A stretch of 64,000 nt of DNA from positions 2,261,713 through 2,325,712 of the forward strand of contig VYZI01000067.1 in the NCBI GenBank assembly GCA_013397695.1. The letters run 5' to 3'. Below are positions 54,216 through 64,000 of this stretch, piece by piece. Under the pieces are notes generated by a model. That model searched no databases. It worked only from the letters and a program-made list of their open reading frames with translations, and was not told where the DNA came from. The stretch's first letter is position 1; every line of letters begins with the position of its first letter. A program made the position numbers and the translations under genes. Origin of the DNA: Centropus unirufus. Its lineage: Eukaryota > Chordata > Aves > Cuculiformes > Centropidae.

Positions 54216-55479
54216 GTCTTGCAATGTGTTCTAGATCAAAGGCTTTGGGGCAAAATCTTTTTGCACAAAAAGGACAGTCCAGCATAAACATTGATAGCAA
54301 AGTGGGGAAGAGTCCTCTGGTGTAGGCTCCTTTAAAACAAGGTTTTTACACAATTGCTTTCCACAAAGCCCTTTGCCACTCTAGATTCAAGAACAGCTGG
54401 GAAGGAGCCACAACTTAGATCTGCACTCATAGGGCAAATCTCTCAAGCTGTCTAATTGCAACTGAGCTTTCTCTGCCCCTGTAAGACACAAGGAGCAGCC
54501 AAGCAATAAACAATGATAATAATTCTGTACTTAAACGATGGTGCCTAGTGTCATTTTAGACACTGAGTGGAGACATCTGCCCAGAGAGCATCCCAGATGG
54601 GACTTCAGGGGACCATTCTAAGAGAGAGAGAGCAATTGCTGTTACACATCTAATTCCTTTAAACAAAAACCAGAACTTTACAATGTCTCCATATTTATTA
54701 GTTGAGGCTATGATCCTTAAAACATTACACACTATTTAATATTAATCACAGCAAAATTATACACAATGATAAGGACTTGCAACTCTCTGATTTGAAGGCC
54801 TCGGTAAAATATGTAGAAGTGCTTGAGAAGCTCACAGTTTTCAGAAAATCCACAAGATTTCATTCATTTAACCTCATCTTAGAACTTATTGCCTCTCAGA
54901 CATTTTTCTCTAAGAGATACACAACCTTATGAAGAGGTTTAGCAGAGAAAAGTGAGATAATGCAACCTTTGCTATTTCATATTCAAATATATTTTCATTC
55001 TACTGAGATATATTATCATTCTACTGAGCAAGGAGATAATGATAGAAATCCTTTTATGTTTGTATTTAATTCTGTGGTTTAAATTGGAAATATAGTGACT
55101 CATGAGTCTTCAGCTTTGTTTCAACCACATAAGTATTCTTAAAGGCATGAAATAATTACCATAAAAATGCCATACCATACCAAACAAATGCTGTGCAGTT
55201 GTTAAAAACGTATTACAGTTCAGTGTCAAAACTAAATGCAACATATAAATACACATCTCGTATCTCTTTTACCCAGCCTTTATTCTCAAAACATCAGCAG
55301 CTCTTTTAACGTTCATATCCTCAGCCACTGTCATCTAAGTACACACAGAAATGGAAATTTAAAGAAGGGTGATGCAAAAGTGCAAAAAAAGTGCAAAAAA
55401 GTGGTACAAAAGGAATGATTATTTTCTGTAGAAATGGAAAATAAGTGCTTTAGAGGGACTCAAAAAACTTATTGCTTAC

Positions 55480-55547
55480 CTGCTCAGAAAAGAAAAAAAG
55501 GACCCAGATCATTCTAATCTTGTAACAAACCTTTTCATCTACAGAGT
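55480..55547 (-). CDS. Candidate exon of the unrecognised minus-strand gene
   Basis: 68 nt with excellent borders: acceptor TTTATTTTTCATCCCCAG and donor GAGCAG|GTAAGC. Phase 1 in and phase 0 out, reading (D)SVDEKVCYKIRMIWVLFFF then SEQ. It joins in frame with the block at 58564-58495, which ends in one base G. A basic and hydrophobic mix; no family recognised. Confidence 0.33.
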
Positions 55548-57794
55548 CTGGGGATGAAAAATAAACCTCCATGAATGTGCTTGCTTGTACTTCTGGAGTT
55601 CAGAAGTAGCCGTGGAAAAAAAAAAACCCAGACATTTATCTTCCTAAGTTTGCCTGATTTCCCATGCAGACTCAAGTTAGTTCTAAGTGTCAGTTGAATT
55701 CTCCTCAATCACAAGCAAGCATTTGAGGGTATGGTTTTCTATTCCAATCATCCACTCTAAAAACAGGAGATTGGGAAGAAAACAGCAAGACCTACACACC
55801 TGCTCTCGAGTGCCTTAAAACTATGGGAACTGCTTCTCCTGTTGATAAGAGAACAACCTGGAAGTATTGGGTTGGTCTCAAGGATGAAGGGGGATGTTCT
55901 TATAAGGCAGATTAGCCAGGTGTGCTATTGCCACATTTCACTATATTGAGGAATGAAATGATAAATGGACTCTGCTGATATCTTCACAGTCTCCGTTTTC
56001 ATCTCCACCTTCTATCCTATGATTTTATCCATTAGAGTGTCTGTGTGTGTCTGGAAAGTTGGGAGAAAAATGCAGCCTAACAAATTCTAAGGCCAATCTT
56101 GGGCTGCAAAATAACTCCTAGGTCAGGACTATTGATTACTTGCCATTCATTGCTGACAGTGTCAAATAGGTGAGGAAGATGAAAACCTATCTTGAAAGCA
56201 TTGTTACTAAGGTTATTAAAAACAAAATCAAATTCTGCAATGTCAAATACAACTGTAAGAGAATGGTTTGGACTATATTCAATATTGCATCACCACTGGA
56301 CTTCTTGAACCTGTGTCAAATGTGAGAAATAAATCTACTTTCACTGTAATTGAAGATTTCTTTTTTCCAGGTAACTGTGCAGCCAGATAAAAGCTGATCC
56401 TTCAATTTTACAGGTGGTAGGAACTGAAAAATCATTGCCATTGAGAAGACAGGAGGTTGGGCTTAAGACTTCAAGAAGTTTTTTCAATAGGGCTACTGCG
56501 CTTCTGAAGGGATGTGTCCATTCATGCTATAATAATTTTGTGATATGAATTGTGTTGTCTCTGTTTTATATGACATTTTAATATACCAAAATATGTCTTA
56601 TTTGTCTTTTACTGAGTTCCGCTGAATTATCAGAGGGTTGTATACTACTCTATGTGTGTATGCATCTCACCTTAGAATTTACCATTTTTGTCAGGATAAA
56701 AGTAAATGTACTACAACAACAGAAGATGACTTTCAATTCCAAAGTCCATGAGTTTCCCATTTACATAGGTGATATCAGCTTCTCTGCAGCTGCTATGGCA
56801 GAAAATGCTGTGGTCTGAGAATCCATTCCATAACAGTGGTACCCTGTAATTCTTAGCCACAACAGGCCATACAGCAGTGCCTAAGAGGCGATGTCCATCC
56901 CATAAGCAGAGGCAGCTTTCAAGTCAGCTTCAGTTCAATCTAATTAAGTGAAATTCAGTGGTACATAAACCATATATAGACTGTTTACACAGGACTAAAA
57001 TTTATTCTGCACATAAAATACAAACTTGCTGCTGAGTAATAAAAGAATTGAAGGAGGAAAATACAGCAAAGATCAGAAATGAGGACAGTTCTAATTAATA
57101 TAAGCAAAAGTATAGCATAACATACAAGACAAAATTGCCCTTTGGAGACCGTGGGGGGTTGTTTATTAGCAGTTTCAGAAATACAATTTTACACTTTAAG
57201 ATACCAGCTCAGTAGTCTCCAGAGTCAAGGCTTCTGCTTTCACTACTGAACTGCTGTTTGGTTGAGCGTTACAATTTCCAATTTGATTCTGCCTGAAACA
57301 GAAGCTTCCATGGTTGGCAGCACTGAAAACGCAAATTAAAACTTTGAAAAATTATATTAGTGGAAAAACATTCACTCTCATATACCACAGTTTTGGTTTG
57401 AGTAAGGCTTCTTTGAAAACACTCAATTTAACCGTTTAGGTCCTAGATGCTTTTCTATTCTCTGTGCTTATTCTTAAGGGGCACAAACACAGTTGCAGAT
57501 CCTGATGGAATTAAGATGATTAACATAACCCTACCACACGAGGATGTTCCCAGGATAAACATATCTTGCACACTGCATTTACATGAATAATTGCTACCTC
57601 TGAAATAAATATATAGTTGCTGAGAGCTGTATAGTCATACTGCAGGGCACTTAGATGGGCTTAGCAGCTCGGATGATGAACACAAGATATTAATTCTGGC
57701 AAAGAACCACTCCACAAACACTCTACTGTTGCTTATACCAGCACTAATCTCAGTTATCTTTGCACATCATCGCAATGTAACATAATTATAGCAG

Positions 57795-58030
57795 ACCTTA
57801 TAGCAACCTTCCAGAGCTGAAAGGGGCTGCAGGAAACCTGAGGGGTAGGTGGGTCTTGATCAGGGAGTGCAGGGATAGGATGAGGGGAACTGTTTGAAGT
57901 CAAAAGAGGGGAGATCTAGATGAGATCTTAGGAAGAAATGTTTTTCTGTGAGGGTGGGAAGGCACAGGCTGCCCAGAGAAGCCCCATCCCTGCCCCATTC
58001 CAACCCACACCATTCTATCGTTCTGTGATT
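57795..58030 (+). mobile_element. CR1 LINE 3' fragment, sense
   Basis: AGAGGGGAGATCTAGATGAG, GGAAGAAATGTTTTTCTGTG, CTGCCCAGAGAAGCCCCATC and CATTCTATCGTTCTGTGATT follow the CR1 3' end in order, with internal deletions. The terminal 8-bp-type repeat is visible at the 3' end. Confidence 0.85.
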
Positions 58031-58494
58031 AATTCTGTTTGTGTGATTATGGAATAGCAAAGGGTAGAATTGCTTTCAAAACATCAGACTGCCTATTGGA
58101 AATCTGTTGCTATCAAGTGTCAATCAATTTTTAAAGCTGCTTATGAGACTGCTTTCTCTTCAGTCTCTTCCCCCTCACAGTAGCAGGGGAAAAGGCAATT
58201 TTTTTAAGCAACAGAAATGCAACATACTAAAATAACTCCCGGAACAATGCAGTAAAGTGTTGATGGCAATGTAAGGTCTGGAAGATCTCACCATCTCTTT
58301 CCCGGTTTGCCAGACTCAAGGAAGTTGCACATAATTTCAGGCCTAGTATATCACACTCAAAGGTTTTGAATATAGTCCTCACTGTCTACACCAAGAGGAT
58401 CATGAAGAATTGAGCAGAAACTGTTGCTTCCTTCACATTTCTGCATCTCTAGAACAGGCTACTGGATCCTAGCTCAGGGTTCCTTTAAGCTTAC

Positions 58495-58564
58495 CAGAGA
58501 CTGGGAAATAAGTCTCTCCTAACCCAAGGATCACAACCACTGCCCTACTCCTCAAGGTCAAGAC
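58495..58564 (-). CDS. Candidate exon of the unrecognised minus-strand gene
   Basis: 70 nt, phase 0 in and phase 1 out, reading VLTLRSRAVVVILGLGETYF then PVS. Acceptor GATCTTCCCAAAG; donor GTCTCTG|GTAAGC. Its last base G completes GAC with the exon at 55547. Short, so support is modest. Confidence 0.25.
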
Positions 58565-61500
58565 CTTTGGGAAGATCAAGATTTATCTTGGAGAATAAGA
58601 GAAACCAAGAGCTCTCTATAGATGCTGTGAAAGCAACAGGGACAGTGAGAAAATGATGCAGGATTTCAGAGTTGTAAAATCAGGTTGCTTCTGGCTTCCA
58701 ATCCTGTCTGAACTCTGTGGCTGCCCAGCTGCTAAACCTGATTTGAAGACAAAACTCTCCCTTCGACTACTGCCTTGCATACAGCAAGCAACGATCACAG
58801 AGCAAGTAAAAGGTTACAAACCTAGTGTTTGTACTAATATGGTTCCTATTAACTTCTCTTCTGTCTACCCCAAAAAAGCCTTCTAATTCCTGGATTCCTC
58901 TCAGCTTGTAGGAAATTGTGCTGACACAGTTAAAGGGGCAAATAGCAGTAATCATTTGCTCTCTTGCATTGATTCTGCCACAGAGAAGCATAAACAAAGC
59001 CTTCAAAGAGCCTGATCCAATCTCACTGGAAGGCCAACCCTATTCCTCACTAAATACATAAGTAACACATGTCTAAAAGAAAGGTCAAACATCTGTGCAC
59101 AAGATGTACATACTTCCACACAAACCCATCGGTTCATCATCCTCAAGCAGATAATATAGATATTTTATGATTAAGGATTTAATTTCTTACTTCAGCTCAG
59201 AATTTGCATGAGTTACTCCAGGAAGCGGAGGGGAGAAGGAATTATGAAGGCAATAGCAGAAGGTGTATGCCTTTAAACCAGGTCTGTAAATCTCCATATA
59301 GAGCTATACACACTGAATGCAACTATAATAAAAAGCATCTGGTCTATGAGTAGCTGTAGCACAATGAACTCTCTAAAATGACAACCCAACTACAGGGAAG
59401 AACAGTGCTTAGACCAAGCCCACGTGATACTGCTGTTAGTAGATGTGCTCTATAGAAAATGAAAATTAAACTGAACACTTTGTCAGAGTGAAAGTCTAGT
59501 GAAAATTTCTTGTATAGAATAAGGAAAATTAATTGAATGTAGGAAGAGAGAATAACTAAAAAGTAGCTCAGTGGTCCTACAGGATGAGCCAAATCCTCAA
59601 AGCCTCTGAGATTCCACCACTCCGAATAATCACTTTATTGAGCTACAGACCCAACTTCATCTGCGGGGTCACACATTTATTAGAAAGTTGCAAGCAATGG
59701 TATTGCAATGGTGTGGGTCTTTGGAATAAATTGTTCCTGTCTTATGTAGGCCAAGAGCACCCACATACAAGAAAATAAATGTGTACTTGATGAGCGGTTG
59801 CATGCACTCAGGCCTGCAGGAATAATTAAATGCTGTCTTTGGCTGTGCTTAGGTAGGAGAGGAGGAAGGAGAAATGGTTATATTCTTTGTTTCTGTGTCA
59901 CTAGAGGTGCTGTAGCCAGGCTTCATAATGTATTTTTCTCCGATTTACTTGTAGCATAAGAACAACAGCAACAGTAAAGAAAACAACTGAAAAAGACAGA
60001 AAACACGGCAATGGGGCAGGAGACCGAGTTGCCATACAAAATAAGTAAGGACCAGTGAGTCAGATCACATCAATAATGTAGGTCAACAAGAATGTCTAGG
60101 AGTAAGCTTGTTTAAGGTTTCTGCAATTAAGAGAAGATAATCCTGTGACCCCATAGCATGTCTTCCGAGATGAATATCCCATGGCTACAATTAAAAATAT
60201 TGTTTGAGTTGGTTGACCCTCTCTGCACATACACCCTGAGCTTTTAAAGTATTTGTTCTTTAAGGTGAAAGGAACACATCATGATGGTAAAAGAGGTCGG
60301 GTCTAGAACTGAACTGAAATGGAAGTTGCTGCTGGCAAATTCCACTTCACCTTTATTTCTTAATTGCGAACTTGACTGTTTAAAAAAGAAAAAAAAAGGA
60401 AAAAAAAAAAAAGATTTACTTCCAAGGCCAGATTCATATTGTCTTTTCCTCTCTATTTATCAATAGATCTAATTTTGGTGACTTCAGTTAATTAAATTAG
60501 CTTAAGCTTAAATAATATTGAAAGTTCAGAATGCAGATGTACATCCAATGACTACTCAGGCTCTCTCAATAGAAGCTAAATGTTCTTACAGCTGCTTACA
60601 GTCTTGCCCTGCTTTTTTGTAGCAATATACACAACCTTTGCAACAGAACCTTTGCAACACAACCATAAGGAATGCAGAAATGCCAGACCACTGTTTACTG
60701 GAAAAGAGTAATATGCTTTTGGTTTTCTCTGTCTATTGTTCAGTGACCTACAGCAATGCCAGCAATATGTGCAGGACTACAGCTGTTTGACATACTGCTG
60801 TTTCCTACAGCCTTCCATATAATTCTTCACAAACTACTTCAATAGATGAATTAATCAAATCTGCAGTTGGTATAAATCAACATAGCTTCATTACAGTTAA
60901 TACAATGATACTGATTTATGCCAGCCTACATTTTAATTAAAAAAAAAAAGTTTGCTGAGCCACAGTTTGATGCAGAGACATTGTTTAATTTGTTCCCCTT
61001 CTACATATTTTCTTCCCTATGAAATGCAACAGCAGAATGTTCACAGTGAACAACTAGAAGTGATATGGATGCACAAAGAAAAGGTGCATGATACTTACAA
61101 AAGATGCATAATAGTGCCGATCTTGCTCATTTTATACATTGTGATTTTAATCCCACCATGTTTTAGCATTCCATTTATCAAATTAATATTGTTAATATTC
61201 CTTAATCTTTTAGAGGGGTGGATTTGCAGAGGACATAGATTTTCTATGGTAGCTCCTTTTACCAAAAGCTTCCTCCTCTCTTTTTTATTATTCTGAGAGC
61301 TGAAAAAAATTCGGTTGATTACTGCATTGCATCATGTAAATATAAACAAAAGAGAAACACTCTTCCATTAGTCTGGACGTGCTTGGCCTTCCATTGCTCA
61401 GCTTTCCGTAGCATTTGACTGTGCTGAAGTAATCACATTTTAGTTTTTAGAAAACGTACCTTTAATTATACAGTTATCTTCAAGACAAAGGAAAAAAAAG

Positions 61501-62709
61501 AGTTTTTCATGGCTCTCGGAAGACAGCATTTCATGCCCCGATGATTTTTTAAAAGGAATTGAAAAAGTAAGTCTGAATAGTTTGAGAATAAATTACTCCG
61601 ACATGAAGTGAGCTCTCATTCACCAATACTTACAAATAGCTTAAGCAAAGATAAAATAACGCGTATTGTAATTAATATTTTAATTTGCTAAGAAAAGCTA
61701 AATAGTGATTAAACCCCTTCCCCTCCTCCTTCCCCCTGATAATAATGAAGCTAGGCAATTTCAAGAGAAGCAGAGCAGCCAGGAGTTTAATGTCGTTGAT
61801 TAAGAACATGTTTCCATGGTGGCTATTATGTCCCTCTTTAAAAGATGAAAACAAAACCAAGCCTTATTTCCTTTAGAGCTACAGGGTTTCTTCTGCCTTC
61901 ATAAGACAGACAACAAGAAAATGTTTAGGGATAATTAAAGGCAATTAGGCTCATCAAGGCTCATTTCTGGTCTAGCTCCACTTCTTTTCCCTACAATGTG
62001 TGCTAATTGCTGCTTCAACATACCAAGTAGCATGGGTTATTTTTTTGTACTTCCACAAACAAGACGATTTGGTCATTACCAGCTTTGACAGTGTGAATAA
62101 GACACTTTTTTGTTTTCTTTTTTAAAGATTTATGCTACATGTCCTATTGAATCTGGAAATAAAGAATAATAAATTAATACTTAGTGACTGTATAGTACCT
62201 TCTGCTGGAGGATCTCAACGTTCTTTGCAAACATTAATGAATTAATTCCTTCAACAATTTTGTATAATAGGTATCATCATCATCATAATTTTGCAGACTA
62301 CTGAACATAGACACAAAGCAGTTGTGTAGCACATTTAGTGTCACAGTGAACATGTTATGATATTGGTCTGTTCACACACAGTGGTAGCATTAGCTTGTTT
62401 GCCATAAACATGCCTCTTGTGTAACTTCCTCTGTTACATCTGATTTTGATTCATTGATAGTGAGGTAATTCAGGGTTTTTAAATGTTGAAACTTTCAATA
62501 AACATTTCTAGAGGTAAAAATTAATAAGAGGCAGATATCCAAAGCTAGATAGAAAAGTATTCAAATGCATCTCCATCAGGAACTGCACTAGAGGATATTA
62601 GGTTGTGGTTATTGGAGGCAGAACAGTACTGCTCTCCAATTATCCATTCCTGACAGCACAATCATGACTACTGGACTCCCACCTTCATGTAACACTGGAA
62701 CCCACCTAC
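58565..62709. other. Unassigned sequence
   Basis: AT-rich. A very pyrimidine-rich acceptor and a donor flank only 25 bases near 59.18-59.21 kb on the minus strand. Open frames at 59344-59592 (-) and 60952-61296 (+) are AT-driven. Nothing recognised. Confidence 0.4.
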
Positions 62710-62797
62710 CAAACTCAACAGCTCTCCAGCCTTGAAAGCAGTTGGATGCCACATGCATTCGTTCAATCTCTTCATCAGAAAATGCCTTTCTCAACTG
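62710..62797 (-). CDS. Candidate exon, most upstream block of the minus-strand series
   Basis: 88 nt, phase 0 in and phase 1 out, reading QLRKAFSDEEIERMHVASNC then FQGWRAVEF. Acceptor GTTCTGGACCTCGCAG; donor GTTTG|GTAGGT. The open frame extends on both sides (62609-62887). Whether it belongs to the same transcript as the blocks below 59 kb is unknown. Confidence 0.27.
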
Positions 62798-62887
62798 CTG
62801 CGAGGTCCAGAACTCACAAACAAGAAACTTTGTGCATGATTTCATGATTTTTAATGTGCTTTTATAATAATGCACATTTTTGAACAT

Positions 62888-64000
62888 TAATCAACAATAC
62901 CTGCTCCAGCAAGGAAAGATGAGTAAGATCCTTTGCATGTTCAGCACATAAAAGACTGCCGGTGACACATTAATTCCATTTTTTTGTACATAGCAATTTG
63001 TTCATGCATCACACATACAAATAACTGTAAATGACATAGGCACAAAGTCCCCACCAAAGCCCAGCCTGCATCCCGAAATTAAACAATTGTCAAATATTTT
63101 CGCCATCTAGACCAGTCCAGTAAATACAATCAAATAGATTAAGTTTCTCACAGAACAGGAGTGCTCATTCCTCACATGGAAAGCTGGGATACAATTCCCT
63201 ACCTTGGAGGTACTTAACCTCACATGTCCAACCTCCTACTTCCCTTTTTAGAAAATCGTGAAGTGGAAGAAAAGAGATATTTAGCTCTTGGGTTAAGTAT
63301 TTGTTTTGATAAATATTTTATAATAAAAAAATAAGAACACAGGCAACTACATAAGCAATAGCAGTAATACATCTGAGCCTTGCAATTCCATCTCTACCTC
63401 CAGTAGTGGCTAGTACTCTGTTTGGAGAGGTAAGAGAAGGGCTGAAATCCTTTCAGAGGATTAGGAGGGAGATGGACCCAGTTTGTCACATGCTTACTGA
63501 TTACTCTGCCTATACAAAAGCTATGTACTATGGCGTCAGCCTCAATTCTGCTGTCCTGAGAAGAGATTTAGGATTACAGCATTTCAAAGACGTGACAAGA
63601 AATGTCATGTCAGGCATCCTCAATGACTGAATGACACGGTAATTGCCTATATCACCTCCATCTGGGTGTTCTTTGAAAGCCCATCCAATAAGCAGGATTG
63701 TGATGCTATCGTTTTGTCTCTCTTATGTCCTCACACGAGCTCTGCAGCTTTTAAGTGTCCTGATTCATCATGTGCTAGAGAGATGTCACATTATTCCTGA
63801 CTTTAGTTTAGCTACATCTACTTGCAGTTTCTCTAAGGTCTTGAACAACAATAAAGGACGGAGTGCAGACACTGGGCATTCTACAAGGCTCTCAGCTAGC
63901 ATCTTAATGCTTATATGGAAATGGATTATATGCCAGTTTAAACAGACACAGGATTACCACATGTGACGGTGTGCTTTCCCAGCCTGAGCTTTTCTCCTGA
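62888..64000. other. Unassigned sequence
   Basis: Two plus-strand open frames (63406-63630 and 63643-63966) have no splice borders or known resemblance. Nothing else seen. Confidence 0.45.

Larger units (their letters stand above)
50121..57794. other. Unassigned sequence, probably introns of the minus-strand candidate
   Basis: Apart from the candidate exons at 51.9 and 55.5 kb, the antisense CR1 and the C14 run, I see only AT-rich DNA. A further small block is possible at 51542-51572 (minus; acceptor TCTGCTGCTGCAG, donor CTG|GTAAGA). Confidence 0.4.
40465..62800 (-). other. Candidate multi-exon gene converging on ADGRL2, product unrecognised
   Basis: A series of minus-strand open blocks bounded by AG/GT signals lies between about 62.8 and 40.7 kb. 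Some neighbours agree in phase: 58564-58495 with 55547-55480, and 44894-44613, 41164-41051 and 40804-40724 all in phase 0. The last block ends in a stop codon and is followed by a poly(A) signal (TTTATT on +, 40485-40490). I do not recognise the family; several blocks look hydrophobic or cysteine-containing. The exon list is incomplete and some members may be chance, since open runs of around 100 codons are expected here by chance. The matching phases and the last exon are the best evidence. Confidence 0.35.

Noticed and set aside
53959..54325. Open frames on both strands
   Set aside because: They fall in the antisense CR1 fragment and its edge.
60952..61296. 114-codon plus-strand frame with hydrophobic stretches
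   Set aside because: AT-driven Ile/Leu/Phe content; no splice or start context.
63406..63966. Two plus-strand frames of 74 and 107 codons
   Set aside because: No splice borders, and length is within chance expectation.
1..64000. tRNA, rRNA, snRNA, CRISPR or bacterial-type operons
   Set aside because: None seen on reading through; the window has intron-exon structure and vertebrate repeats.

Overview
The window looks like bird (sauropsid) nuclear DNA. It is AT-rich, its genes are split by long introns, and its only recognisable interspersed repeats are a few worn CR1 retrotransposon fragments (about 18.73-19.50, 21.85-21.95, 54.02-54.22 and 57.80-58.03 kb). I see no bacterial operons, SINE clutter, CRISPR array or rRNA/tRNA genes.

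From 1 to about 39.2 kb on the + strand the window carries the 3' part of one gene, ADGRL2 (latrophilin-2, an adhesion GPCR). Seventeen constitutive coding exons run from the Ser/Thr-rich linker after the olfactomedin domain through the hormone-receptor (HormR) domain, the GAIN/GPS autoproteolysis domain, seven transmembrane segments and the long cytoplasmic tail, ending in a PDZ-ligand type C-terminus. The splice phases join into one frame of about 1,060 codons. The lectin and olfactomedin exons lie upstream of the window. Three further exons are alternative: a 45-nt and a 27-nt cassette in the third intracellular loop, and a 52-nt exon at 34852-34903 that shifts the frame of the last exon and gives a different, short C-terminus. 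Motifs that could control these choices (two TGCATG elements, a GA/CT hairpin with a CT-rich tract, and a triplicated branch-point-like repeat) lie beside the loop exons. A GC-richer putative exon with an in-frame stop sits at 1903-2136.

The 3' UTR starts at 38088 and has several AATAAA signals. Beyond it, on the opposite strand and converging on ADGRL2, I see a set of short open blocks with splice-like borders (about 62.8 kb down to 40.7 kb). Several neighbouring blocks agree in phase, and the series ends in a well-formed last exon followed by a poly(A) signal near 40.49 kb. I do not recognise the product. It may be an undescribed or lineage-restricted gene, a decayed gene, or partly chance open frames, so it is given with moderate to low confidence. 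The rest of 42-64 kb is repeats, low-complexity tracts and unassigned intergenic or intronic sequence.
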